A DNA stretch of 64,000 nt from positions 6,200,001-6,264,000 of the forward strand of contig NZ_CP094527.1 of the NCBI RefSeq assembly GCF_022811725.1. The letters are read 5' to 3'. Position numbers and translations under genes: made by a program. This document shows positions 38,319 through 48,024 of this stretch, piece by piece. Below the pieces are notes generated by a model that ran no database searches, was not told the origin of the DNA, and saw only the letters and a program-made list of their open reading frames with translations. The DNA is from Mucilaginibacter sp. SMC90 (GTDB taxonomy: Bacteria > Bacteroidota > Bacteroidia > Sphingobacteriales > Sphingobacteriaceae). How positions within the stretch are numbered: the first letter of the stretch is position 1; the number at the start of each line of letters is the position of its first letter.

Positions 38319-39312
38319 ATAATTTGTTAATTAGAGCTTGGTTATTAACTGGTACCTGTACGACGTACTTAATTGAATCGATTTCCACACTGTTATTGGA
38401 TATCTGTTTTTAAGGTGCGTAATACTGAGGTTTATTTAATACAAGGTCCAAAATTGACAGTTGCTTTGAAGGGCCGACCGTGGGGTTAGCCCGGTTTAAG
38501 CGACTGTATCTTGTTTCTTATATAGCTTTATATTGGTTTATAATATTAAATGCTTACCCAAATTAAACACTTATATCCGAAATGCACAGGGGTAATATAA
38601 ACATATTTAAGGGGTGTAATCTGTATAAATTCAGCTAAAAAACCTCTTTTAGGGCATTTTCAATCCCGCGTTACAAGGATAACACCAATTAAGCCGTCCA
38701 TCGTTGAATACACTAAGCACTTGGCTGTGATTTTATTGGGCAATCATGAATGACTGAAAGAAAGCGGATATGTTTTTTAAGTCAGATTGTTCATATCCTT
38801 AATAAGAAGTTTGGAAATTATTTGATTTAAATGAGCCGTCAAGCATTTTTGCTTCCCTGGAAATTTCCAATCGGGGCAAAATTTCAGGTAATTCTTTCCA
38901 AGGCGTAAGCCTAAACACGATCACAGTTTTAACTCCATGACTTTTGTTTGCAATATCCTCATCAGATACACATGGCGTCAAATCGATGCATACATGCCTT
39001 CTTAAGCAAAATTTCATCACGCCATCCTGTATACAGCCGGATCAAACCGATGGAAGTTACGATTATGAAATAGTTCGCGGCTCAGGGTGAGCTATTATAT
39101 AGCTTATTTTGACCGTCAATCAATCAAAGGATTTAAATCGCTTATGTTATCGAAGAGATATAGATATAAAGGCGTATAAACCAATGCTTGTCAATTGATT
39201 GATTGCATAGCCCACAATTTAAGCGATAGAACCACTATAAAAGGGTGCTTATACCTAATAAGCGCCGAAGGATAGTAAACTACAGATACGAAGCCGCTTG
39301 TTTCTATGTGTA
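38319..39312. other. Long intergenic region upstream of the SusC/SusD operon
   Basis: About 990 bp between the end of the first hybrid regulator and SusC-2. It holds the site C operator (38589-38614) and, further out, several inverted repeats: AGCTAT-TAT-ATAGCT at 39090-39104, and CAATCAATCAA at 39117-39127 with its reverse complement at 39195-39205. A 73-residue minus-strand open frame (38799-39020) is not convincing as a gene. The region is AT-rich and most likely carries the promoter and a long leader of the operon. Confidence 0.5.
38589..38614 (+). promoter_or_regulatory. Paired G-run operator (site C), SusC/SusD operon
   Basis: GGGGT at 38589-38593 and GGGGT at 38611-38615, 22 bp apart, separated by an AT-only spacer broken by a single C. 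The G-rich strand is the template strand of the SusC-2 operon, 271 bp upstream of its start. The spacer lacks the ATCAG core seen at sites B, D and H, so it may belong to a second recognition class. Confidence 0.5.
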
Positions 39313-42300
39313 TTATACAAAGCTTTTCCGGTATTTTTTTATAAATTCGGAGGGGGTCATTTCAAAAACCTTACTGAATTGATTCCTGAAATATTTGAGG
39401 TTGTTAAAGCCAGCCTGAAAAGCGGCTTCGTTAACGCGGCAATCCGTATTGATCAGTATCTCTGCCGCCTTTCTCAGACGGATGTAGCGGATAAATTCGT
39501 TAATGGACTTACCCGAGATAGATTTGACTTTTTTGTAGAGATTGGAATGGCTCATGCCAATCTCTTTGGCGAAAACCTTCGCATTAAAATCAGGATCATC
39601 CAGGTGCTTTTCCGTGAGCGCTATACATTTATTTAAGAAATCCTTGTATTCGGGAGAGATTCGCTGGTTATCGGACTGTAAGGTAATTTCATTATAGAAG
39701 TATTTTTGTAAACTGCTCCTGCTTTTCAGAATATTGAATACCCTGGCAGTAAACAATTCTGCATCAAAAGGTTTGGTTATATAATCATCTGCTCCACATT
39801 CGATCCCTTTCAACTTGATCTCGGAAGATGTGCTGGACGTTAACAAAATTACCGGTATGTGGTTGAGATAAGCGTCCGCTTTGATCTTCGTGCAGAGTTC
39901 TACACCATTTAACACCGGCATGGTTACATCACTGATAATGATATCAGGAACATATTTTTGCGCCAATTTAAACCCTATATCCCCGTTAGGGGCTTCATGG
40001 ATCGTGAAAGATGCCTTAAAAAGCTTCATAATATATTTCCGAAGTTCATCATTATCATCGATGACCAGCATGACGGGCTGCTCTGAAACCAGGTGTTCTA
40101 TATTGTCGTTCTCCGAGCCCCATGGCTGATCGCCGGAGGTGAGGTTGTTGCTGACAAATTCATCAGGCAAAAAGGTACTTTCAGAAAGCTCTTCATAAAT
40201 AATTTGACCCGTCAGGTGTTCTTTACCCTTAGGAAGATTGATGCAAAAATCGGTTCCCTCACCCAATGTGCTTTGATAGGTCAGGTTTCCCTGATGTAAC
40301 TGTACGAATTTCTTGGCCAGGTAAAGCCCTATCCCAAATCCTCTCTGAGATGAATTATTTTTATCGGGAACCTGATAGAATTTATCAAATAATTTATCCC
40401 CGATCTCCTTCGGTATGCCCTGTCCGTTATCTTTGATATGGATGTCGACGCCTGTAGCTGATTCTGTCACTCTAAAGGATATTTTTCCATGTTCTCCTGT
40501 AAATTTAAAGGCATTAGAGATCAAATTGAACAACACGATCTCCACCTTTTCCCGATCAGCATAAATCTCCGGTATACCGGCATCACATTCAAAAACAAAA
40601 TCGGTACCGTTTAACTTGGCCTGGTTGGTAAAACAAAGAAAGACATCTTTGCAAACAGTAGTTATATCCAGTTTAACGAACTTTAAATTTCCTGCCTCAT
40701 TATCTGTTTTTCTAAAAAGGAGCAACTGATCAACTAAGCTTAACAATCTTTTTGCATTCAGGAATACGGTGGACAGATCGTTCATATCGATGTTTTTTTC
40801 CTTTCCGTACAAGAGTTCCTTTAGCGGGTTAAGAATCAATGTCAATGGAGTTCTGAACTCGTGTGATATATTTGTAAAAAAAGATAATTTGTTTTCATTC
40901 AGCTCCCTTTCCTTCTCCGCATTCAAAGTCGTCAATTCAATTTCATAGCGGAGTCTTACCTGATTGGATTTGTATTTGTTGATATAATACAAGATAACGA
41001 GAATCAGACAGGTATATGCTGAATAAGCCCACCATGTGCGATACCACGGCGGCAATATGATAATCTTCACTGACCTTTCATTTGTATTCCAGATGCCTGC
41101 CGCATTGGTGGATTTGATTTTAAGCACGTAGGAGCCCTCCTTAAGTCGGGAATAGCTGGCGGTACGTGATTTACCAACATAGTTCCATTTGCTGTCAATG
41201 CCTTCAAGGAAATAGGCGTAGGCGATTTTGGGAGCGGCGGTATATTCTATCGCGGCATAGTTAAAGGAAATCGTGGCCTTATCATAAGGGAGCGTTATCG
41301 TAGAGACGCTATATAAATCATCAGCTTTATTCAGCTCTTCTGCCGTCACGGGGCTATTCATAACGCGCAATCCGGTAATCCAAAGATCGGGATATGCCGC
41401 ATTTGGTCTGATATCCTCGGGTTTAAAAATATTAAAGCCTTTAATGCCGCCAAAAAGCAATTCCCCTGAGCTCATTTTCAAGGAACCGTTGTAATTGAAT
41501 TGGTTACTTTGTAACCCATCTTCCATATAGAATTTACTGAAATTACGGTTTTTATAGTTAAACTTTGAAAGTCCGTTATAGGTGCTCATCCACAAGTTGG
41601 AAAAATTGTCTTCCTGAATATTCAGCACACTATTGTTACTTAAGCCTTCGGTTTCCGTAAACGCAGTGAAATTGCCCCTTAAAGGGTTGAACTTGAGCAG
41701 GCCGGCATATTCGGTTCCTATCCATAGATTCCCGGCATGGTCCTCAAAAATAGACCGGATCGGGTATTCAACATTGAAGTACCGGAGCTTGCCGGTTTTC
41801 TTATCCAGACGTATCAATTGGTTGAAGGTACCAAACCAAAGGTGGCCTTCACGGTCCTCATTAATGGAAATCACATTATTCAACTCATCGTTAAAAGGTT
41901 CAAATTTTTGAGTTGCCCTATTGAGCTTGTAAGTCAATCCGCGCCAGAAACAGGTGCCTGCCCAGATGTTATTTTCAGCATCCTTATATAATTTCCAGAC
42001 ACTGTTATCCGTATTCGAGCTGTTAACGCAGGAATAATGATCAAACCCTCCGGTTTGATCATTATATTTATTGATTCCGCCACCAAATGTCGCAACCCAG
42101 ATTACATTGTCATTGTCTTTGACGATACTTGTGATGTTATTGTTGCTTATAGAATGGTCGTTTTTAGGATCATGTACAAAAGTCCGGTAGGTATCCGAAG
42201 CCCGGTTCCAAACCGAGATCCCGCCTCCGTCAGTGCCTATCCAAAGGTCTCCATTTGAAGCCTCACAAAACGACAATACAAAATCATTGGCCAGGCTGTT

Positions 42301-43350
42301 TTTGTTTAAGGGATTGTGTGAAATTGTCCTGAACTCGTTTTTTTGTTCATCCATCACATTGATCCCCCCCCTTAGCGTGCCGATCCACAGCCGGTGCTGC
42401 GGATCGCTATATATCGCTTTTACGGCATTGCTGGTCAATACCGCATTCTCATGCTTTGCGTACGTATAAGAGAACTCTCCTGTTGCAAGGTTAAGTACAT
42501 CCACTCCACCACCGTCAGTACCGATCAACAGGCCTCTTTTGGTGTCCATTTCCAGGCTGATAATGCGTAGCGCTGAAAGTTGCCCCGGACCGTCTCTATA
42601 AAGCCGTGTCAGGCCTGTAGCCATATTATAAGAATAGAGCCCGTCGTTTGTCCCTATCCATAGATTACCCCGGTTATCAGTGACCATGCAATTGGAGTTG
42701 CGCATATCCGTATTTACGAGCGTAATTTGGCGACTTTTATACTCATAGGTATATAAGCCTTTTCCGGGAGACACCATCCACAGCAGATTTTTAGCGGGAA
42801 CGATCGAAGACACCGAGTATTTTACTACCGCGCCATTTCGTTCAAATATCGGAACCTGGTTCGTGACGTTGTTCTTATGATCATAGACCATCAGTCCTTC
42901 TCCGGCCATCCCCATAAAAATATCCCCATTCGGCCCAGCCTTGATGACATAGATCTCGTACTGAATTTTATTCCTGACTTTTTGCTTGTACGGATAATAA
43001 TCAGGCACCGAAAAGTTGGAGGAGATATTGTCAAAAATACCGGCCCCACGCTTAGTAGCCAGCCACAGCTTACCTTTGGCATCTTCCGCCATACCGACAA
43101 CCTGGTTATTGATCAATGACGCGGAATCATTCAGCTTGTTCCGGTAAACATCAAACTCATAGCCGTTGTAGCGGTTAAGACCATCATCCGTGCCAAACCA
43201 CATAAAGCCAAATTTGTCTTTGTAAATCGTATTAACCGAATTATTTGAAAGGCCATTCTCCAGTCCTAAATGGCTGAAAGACTGCTGACCAACGGCCAGA
43301 AATGGCCCAAACAGGAAGTAAATTAAAAAGGCAAAAATACGTCTCATCAT
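39313..43350 (-). CDS. Hybrid two-component system regulator 1 (HTCS)
   Basis: One-polypeptide sensor, kinase and transcription factor of 1345 residues, typical of Bacteroidota PULs. Order: signal peptide (1-21); periplasmic two-component-regulator propeller repeats (about 25-690; repeated LWIGTDGGG-like motifs); a Y_Y_Y domain (about 700-770); one membrane helix (about 775-795, AYSAYTCLILVILYYI); HisKA with the phospho-acceptor His in SHEFRTPL (about 829); HATPase (NLISNAFKFTG, DNGQGIP, GFGIGLYLAKKF); receiver domain (VIDDNDELRKYI, phospho-Asp in ISDVTMP about 1140); AraC-type HTH at the C-terminus (EIGMSHSNLYKKVKSISG, AAFQAGFNNLKYFRNQF). All key catalytic residues are present. It likely binds an oligosaccharide in the periplasm and activates the PUL promoters. 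A clear operator-like site (D) upstream suggests autoregulation. Confidence 0.95.
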   Translation of the reverse strand: MMRRIFAFLIYFLFGPFLAVGQQSFSHLGLENGLSNNSVNTIYKDKFGFMWFGTDDGLNRYNGYEFDVYRNKLNDSASLINNQVVGMAEDAKGKLWLATKRGAGIFDNISSNFSVPDYYPYKQKVRNKIQYEIYVIKAGPNGDIFMGMAGEGLMVYDHKNNVTNQVPIFERNGAVVKYSVSSIVPAKNLLWMVSPGKGLYTYEYKSRQITLVNTDMRNSNCMVTDNRGNLWIGTNDGLYSYNMATGLTRLYRDGPGQLSALRIISLEMDTKRGLLIGTDGGGVDVLNLATGEFSYTYAKHENAVLTSNAVKAIYSDPQHRLWIGTLRGGINVMDEQKNEFRTISHNPLNKNSLANDFVLSFCEASNGDLWIGTDGGGISVWNRASDTYRTFVHDPKNDHSISNNNITSIVKDNDNVIWVATFGGGINKYNDQTGGFDHYSCVNSSNTDNSVWKLYKDAENNIWAGTCFWRGLTYKLNRATQKFEPFNDELNNVISINEDREGHLWFGTFNQLIRLDKKTGKLRYFNVEYPIRSIFEDHAGNLWIGTEYAGLLKFNPLRGNFTAFTETEGLSNNSVLNIQEDNFSNLWMSTYNGLSKFNYKNRNFSKFYMEDGLQSNQFNYNGSLKMSSGELLFGGIKGFNIFKPEDIRPNAAYPDLWITGLRVMNSPVTAEELNKADDLYSVSTITLPYDKATISFNYAAIEYTAAPKIAYAYFLEGIDSKWNYVGKSRTASYSRLKEGSYVLKIKSTNAAGIWNTNERSVKIIILPPWYRTWWAYSAYTCLILVILYYINKYKSNQVRLRYEIELTTLNAEKERELNENKLSFFTNISHEFRTPLTLILNPLKELLYGKEKNIDMNDLSTVFLNAKRLLSLVDQLLLFRKTDNEAGNLKFVKLDITTVCKDVFLCFTNQAKLNGTDFVFECDAGIPEIYADREKVEIVLFNLISNAFKFTGEHGKISFRVTESATGVDIHIKDNGQGIPKEIGDKLFDKFYQVPDKNNSSQRGFGIGLYLAKKFVQLHQGNLTYQSTLGEGTDFCINLPKGKEHLTGQIIYEELSESTFLPDEFVSNNLTSGDQPWGSENDNIEHLVSEQPVMLVIDDNDELRKYIMKLFKASFTIHEAPNGDIGFKLAQKYVPDIIISDVTMPVLNGVELCTKIKADAYLNHIPVILLTSSTSSEIKLKGIECGADDYITKPFDAELFTARVFNILKSRSSLQKYFYNEITLQSDNQRISPEYKDFLNKCIALTEKHLDDPDFNAKVFAKEIGMSHSNLYKKVKSISGKSINEFIRYIRLRKAAEILINTDCRVNEAAFQAGFNNLKYFRNQFSKVFEMTPSEFIKKYRKSFV

Positions 43351-43534
43351 CAGGTGAACTTAACTGATCCCAAAACAGATGCCCCATTGATCAAACAATC
43401 CGGATCGCAAGTTGCATAAAAGCAAAAGGTCTGCACTGTCCTTGCGATTATTTGAATGAGCATCCCTGAAACTACAGATCAGGTGTTTGAGATTATTGGT
43501 TATACAAAAGAAATCTTTTATTTTGACAAGGAAA

Positions 43535-43560
43535 GGGGTGAATTCAGTAAATTAAGAGGG
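43535..43560 (+). promoter_or_regulatory. Paired G-run operator (site D), HTCS 1 gene
   Basis: GGGG at 43535-43538 and GAGGG at 43556-43560; the last bases of the two runs are 22 bp apart. They enclose TGAATTCAGTAAATTAA, the best version of the shared core. The G-rich strand is the template strand of the hybrid regulator gene, 185 bp upstream of its start. Autoregulation is inferred. Confidence 0.6.
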
Positions 43561-43603
43561 TAAATTCGATAATAATATTACCTGAGGACCAACCACTACA
43601 GTC

Positions 43604-46600
43604 TTAAATCTGGCGTTGTGAGTTGATCATAGCATCTTCTACCCGGTAATTATTGTGAAAAGCACTTCTGTGTTTTTTCATAAATTCTGAAGGCTTCATA
43701 CCGAAAAGCTTAATAAAATGCTCCCGGAAATATTTGATGTCATTGATCCCCACGTTTAAAGCTGCTTCATTTACATTACAATTGGTATTGATCAGCAACT
43801 CGGCAGCTTTCCTGATACGGATAAAGCGCACAAGACTGTTAACGGACTGCCCTGTTATCGCTTTGATTTTTTTAAACAGGCTGGAATAACTCATACCCAT
43901 CTCATCGGCAATCGTTTTGACATCAAAGTCCTTGTCAATAATATAATTCTCAATGATCGAAACGCACTGATATAAAAAATCTTTATGTTTTTCCGAGATA
44001 TTCCGCGTATTTCCTTTAAGCGTAATCTCGTTATAAAAATAATTCTGCAGCTCCTTTTTACTCTTTAAAATTCCGTTCACACGGGCAATCAGCAGATCCT
44101 TTTCGAAGGGCTTGCTGATAAAATCAACCGCTCCCACCTCGATCCCTTCTAATTGTAACTCCGGTGTGGAATCCCCTGTGATTAGGATAACCGGGATATG
44201 GCTTAACGAAGAATCCTGTTTGATCGTCCGGCAGAGGTCTATGCCTGTCAGCTTATCCATATTAATATCACTTATAATGATGTCAGGCAGGTAACGCTTG
44301 ATCATCTCCAACCCCGTACTTCCATTCTCCGCTTCATAAATTTTATAATTCTTTCTGAAGATCTTGGCGATGTAATCGCGCAGCTGCGCATTATCGTCGA
44401 TGATCAGTACCGTTTGACGGTCAGAAATAAGTAATTCCAACTGGTTACTTCCTTCATCGTCCGCTGGCTGGAGCTCGTCTATTTCCAAATCCTGGTTCAA
44501 TAAGGAGGTATGCTTCTGATCCGCGTCAGAAGCCTCAAAGATTTCATCCGCTTTAAAATGCAGTTTCCCTATTTGAAATTTTAACAGGAAGCTGGTTCCC
44601 CCCTCGGGATTATTGGTGTACGCGATCTGCCCATGATGACTTTCGATAAAGGTTTTAACCAGGTAAAGGCCGATTCCAAATCCGGTTTTCAACGAACTTT
44701 TATCTTTGATCTGATAATATTTGTCAAATAATTTTTCACCGATGCCTGCCGCGATCCCACGGCCGCTATCGGACACTTGTAACATGACGACATCTTCATC
44801 CTGCCTGATGTCCACATCTATCTTTCCGTTATCCGGCGTAAATTTAATGGCATTCGATATTAAATTAAACAATACAATTTCAATCTTTTCGCGATCTCCA
44901 TAAAGCTCAATATCTTCTGACGGATGGTTAAACTGGTAAGCTATGTTTTTGGTCCTGGCCTGGTGTACAAAGCATTGGTAGACATCATTACATACCAGTG
45001 TGAAATTTAATTTAACGATCTTGAGACTATTGTTTTCACTCTCGGCTTTCCTGAACATGAGCAGGTGATCCACCAGCCCAAGCAGGCGTCTAGCATTTCG
45101 ATAGATGGTATTTAAGTCGTTTTTATCCTTTTGTTCGCTGTGTTGAAGCAAATCTTTGATCGGATTGATGATTAGCGTTAAAGGCGTCCTGAACTCATGT
45201 GATATATTAGTAAAAAAAGAGAGTTTCTTTTCATTGAGCTCTTTGTCGCGTTCTGCTTTTAAGTTGGTGATTTCTATTTCATATTTTAGTTTCGTCTGCC
45301 GCGTATGATAAAGCCATAACCGGTAAATAAACACGGCGATAACCAGGGAGTAAAGGGCAAACGCCCACCATGTACGGTACCAGGGCGGAAGAATGACCAG
45401 CCTGATAACTAAGGGGTTCTTACTCCAAACACCATCTGTTCCCGTCGCCCTGATCTTCAGCAGGTAGCTTCCCTCATTCAGCCGGGAATAATAGGCAGTC
45501 CGCAGATGTCCTACGACATTCCAGCTATGGTCCCATCCTTCCAGGTAATAGGCATATTGTATTTTATCGGGGAAAGAATATTCAAGCGCGCTATAGCTTA
45601 TAGCGATGCTGGCCTGGTTATAGGGTATGGTAATTTGATCGAGCTTTACCAGCGGAACCCCCTTGCTTAGTTCCGGGGTACTTTCCAGAGGCTGATTGTC
45701 GACCATAAAGGAGGTAAATCTTAACTTCGGCTGATGCGATACGGAATTTATACTATCGGGGTAGAAACGGTTAAACCCTTTGATACCACCGAACAGCAAT
45801 TCGCCGGTCGAAAGTTTTGCTGCAGCATTATAATTGAACTGGTTACTCTGCAGGCCGTCAGATGCATCATAATTCTGAAATTTTCGGGTCTCCGGGTTAA
45901 ATTCGGAAAGACCGTTGTATGTACTGAACCAAATTCTTCCCTGATTATCTTCCAGCGAGTTTAAGAGCGAGTTACTCGGCAAACCATCATTCTCAGTATA
46001 ACGGGTAAAAGTGTTTTTAGCGCGGTCAAACAGCAATAACCCACCACCCTCGGTACTTATCCAAAAGCGATGTTTTCGGTCTTCCAACATGCTTCTGATA
46101 GCAAAACCGATAGGGATAAATGTGTGCTTCTTGTGGCTAATATCGACCTTAATCAAGTGTGTGTAGTCAGCAGCCCATAAAACGCCTTGATTGTCCTGGT
46201 ACAACGTATGTATATTAGTCAATTTTTCATCAAATAACTTAAAACTGTCAGCCTGTTCGTCATACTTATATAAAGCACCACCTTTGGTAATGCCCGCCCA
46301 TATATTGTGCTGCCGGTCCTCATATAGCTTCCATAAATTCTTTTCAACTACTTTCTTTGCCGTGTTGTAACAGGAATAATGTTTAAACTGCCCTGTCTGT
46401 TTATTGAACAGGTCAATTCCTCCGCTGAAAGTCGCTATCCAAATATTGTCCCTGTGGTCTCTTAAAATGCTGACGATAAAATTACTGCTGATCGAGTTGG
46501 TGTTCCCGGACTGATGGGTATAATTGGTATAGAAATTTGTTTTACTATTGTAATAACTCAAACCGCCGCCATCCGTTCCTATCCATAGATTTTTCTGTTC

Positions 46601-47683
46601 ATCTTCACAAAAGGAAATAATAAAATTATTGATCAGGCTGTTGGCGCTTAAGGGATCATGAGTAACTGTTTTAAATTTCAACCCGTCATTATCAATGATG
46701 TTGACGCCGCCCCTCAGGGTCGCTATCCATTTCCGCAATTCTCCGTCCTCGTAAATATCAAAAATAGCCCCACTGCCTATTGCTCCGCTGGATTCGCTAG
46801 GTAAAAGATAGGTTATCTTTCTGTCGCCCTTATGAACAATGTTGATCCCGCCCCCATTGGTCGCGATCCATAAGTCACCATTTTTAGCAATAGTGATCTT
46901 TGTAATATTTTCGCTGGACAGGCTATATGCTGATTTGTTTAAGATTTGTTTATCGGTATTGAAAATATAAAGACCGTTTTCTGTACCGATACAGATGTTT
47001 TTATTCTCGTCAAGGGCCAAACAGCTTCCCCGCTGGAGTTGGTTATTGATTACTTTAATCTGTTTAGTTTCCGGCTCATACACACACAAGCCCGTATCTT
47101 TGATAAACAGCCAGATTTTTCCGGATTTGTCTGCAGCGAGGCCCTGTACGGTATAATTTGTGATCCCCCCTTCAAGAGCGATTTGTTCACATGCTTTTTG
47201 ACTGTCTGAATAACGGAGTAAACCATTATCATTTGTGGCGACATAGACGATCCCGGATTTTCCTATGACAAGATTGTTAATGTCTGAAGTGATTTTCTGC
47301 CTGGCCCGTTTATGCCAGGGAATATAATCTATAGATGAAAAAAGAGCATTGCCATAGTTCAGCCTGCTAAGTCCCTTTTGCGTCCCTATCCATAAATTAT
47401 TCTCATCACCTGCGAGTGCGATGATATAATTATTAATCAGCGATTGCTTATTTCCCCAAATATTACGGTAAATTTTAAAATTATAGCCATCGTAGCGGTT
47501 AAGACCATCATAGGTCCCTATCCACATAAAGCCATAAGGGTCACGGAATATACAGTTCACTGCGTTGTTGGACAGGCCCTGATCAATGCCAATTTTTCTT
47601 ACCGGTGCCTTTTGAGCATGAACCTGAAAAGTAAAAAAAAGACAAAGTAAAACAAGAAAAGGAAACCTGTTAATTAAATACAT
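43604..47683 (-). CDS. Hybrid two-component system regulator 2 (HTCS)
   Basis: Second hybrid sensor kinase/response regulator, 1359 residues, collinear with HTCS 1. It has a signal peptide (ending QVHAQ), periplasmic propeller repeats (LWIGTDGGGLSYYN, IWIATFSGGIDLFN, IWFSTYNGLSEFNP), a Y_Y_Y domain, a membrane helix near residue 776 and the HisKA motif SHEFRTPL (His about 828). Next come HATPase (NLISNAIKFTP, DSGRGIA, GFGIGLYLVKTF), a receiver (IIDDNAQLRDYI, phospho-Asp in ISDINMD about 1138) and a C-terminal AraC-type HTH. It is separated from HTCS 1 by 253 bp and both have their own upstream operator-like sites, so they are probably independent transcription units. Two regulators in one PUL suggest sensing of two different oligosaccharides. 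Confidence 0.95.
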   Translation of the reverse strand: MYLINRFPFLVLLCLFFTFQVHAQKAPVRKIGIDQGLSNNAVNCIFRDPYGFMWIGTYDGLNRYDGYNFKIYRNIWGNKQSLINNYIIALAGDENNLWIGTQKGLSRLNYGNALFSSIDYIPWHKRARQKITSDINNLVIGKSGIVYVATNDNGLLRYSDSQKACEQIALEGGITNYTVQGLAADKSGKIWLFIKDTGLCVYEPETKQIKVINNQLQRGSCLALDENKNICIGTENGLYIFNTDKQILNKSAYSLSSENITKITIAKNGDLWIATNGGGINIVHKGDRKITYLLPSESSGAIGSGAIFDIYEDGELRKWIATLRGGVNIIDNDGLKFKTVTHDPLSANSLINNFIISFCEDEQKNLWIGTDGGGLSYYNSKTNFYTNYTHQSGNTNSISSNFIVSILRDHRDNIWIATFSGGIDLFNKQTGQFKHYSCYNTAKKVVEKNLWKLYEDRQHNIWAGITKGGALYKYDEQADSFKLFDEKLTNIHTLYQDNQGVLWAADYTHLIKVDISHKKHTFIPIGFAIRSMLEDRKHRFWISTEGGGLLLFDRAKNTFTRYTENDGLPSNSLLNSLEDNQGRIWFSTYNGLSEFNPETRKFQNYDASDGLQSNQFNYNAAAKLSTGELLFGGIKGFNRFYPDSINSVSHQPKLRFTSFMVDNQPLESTPELSKGVPLVKLDQITIPYNQASIAISYSALEYSFPDKIQYAYYLEGWDHSWNVVGHLRTAYYSRLNEGSYLLKIRATGTDGVWSKNPLVIRLVILPPWYRTWWAFALYSLVIAVFIYRLWLYHTRQTKLKYEIEITNLKAERDKELNEKKLSFFTNISHEFRTPLTLIINPIKDLLQHSEQKDKNDLNTIYRNARRLLGLVDHLLMFRKAESENNSLKIVKLNFTLVCNDVYQCFVHQARTKNIAYQFNHPSEDIELYGDREKIEIVLFNLISNAIKFTPDNGKIDVDIRQDEDVVMLQVSDSGRGIAAGIGEKLFDKYYQIKDKSSLKTGFGIGLYLVKTFIESHHGQIAYTNNPEGGTSFLLKFQIGKLHFKADEIFEASDADQKHTSLLNQDLEIDELQPADDEGSNQLELLISDRQTVLIIDDNAQLRDYIAKIFRKNYKIYEAENGSTGLEMIKRYLPDIIISDINMDKLTGIDLCRTIKQDSSLSHIPVILITGDSTPELQLEGIEVGAVDFISKPFEKDLLIARVNGILKSKKELQNYFYNEITLKGNTRNISEKHKDFLYQCVSIIENYIIDKDFDVKTIADEMGMSYSSLFKKIKAITGQSVNSLVRFIRIRKAAELLINTNCNVNEAALNVGINDIKYFREHFIKLFGMKPSEFMKKHRSAFHNNYRVEDAMINSQRQI

Positions 47684-47728
47684 ATCCGGCTTAAAATTGG
47701 TATAGGAGAAGAGCGTTTATAATGGATT

Positions 47729-47736
47729 CAAAAGTA
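47729..47736 (-). promoter_or_regulatory. Possible Bacteroidota -7 promoter element for HTCS 2
   Basis: On the minus strand the bases read TACTTTTG, which fits the Bacteroidota -7 consensus TAnnTTTG, about 46 bp before the start codon at 47683. No well-spaced -33 TTTG was found (the nearest TTTG is about 27 bp upstream), so this is weak. Confidence 0.3.
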
Positions 47737-47945
47737 CAACTTAATTTTTTCTTTGCATAGCGACAAATGTTTTGTCCGTTTACCGGGGGCATAATACATA
47801 GCTCGTCCTGCAGGTTAGCTTGATGCTTACGGCATCGGAGGTATTCGTTAAACATAAACAATAGCTGTTTCAATTTGAAAAGGTTTAAGGCAACAGGGGC
47901 GCGGGGATACCCAGCGAAAATAAAGTTAAATTTAAATAACACTAA

Positions 47946-47971
47946 GGGGGGCGAACAATAAGTAAAGGGGG
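47946..47971 (+). promoter_or_regulatory. Paired G-run operator (site E), HTCS 2 gene
   Basis: GGGGGG at 47946-47951 and GGGGGT at 47967-47972, 20-21 bp apart, with a spacer (GAACAATAAGTAAA) only loosely like the core. The G-rich strand is the template strand of HTCS 2, about 263 bp upstream of its start. It lies in the 341-bp gap before the 938-residue surface-protein gene, which otherwise shows only the weak -7 element. Confidence 0.45.
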
Positions 47972-48024
47972 TGATATCCGTCATATCTTTAGCTGTTGGG
48001 GATCAAGTCCTGTTTATGTTGCTG

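Noticed and set aside
38799..39020. 73-residue minus-strand open frame in the long intergenic region
   Set aside because: No motif, no ribosome binding site, and a Cys/Arg-rich composition unlike neighbouring proteins; treated as chance.
47691..47984. 97-residue minus-strand open frame upstream of HTCS 2
   Set aside because: It covers the probable promoter and the site E operator; composition not protein-like.
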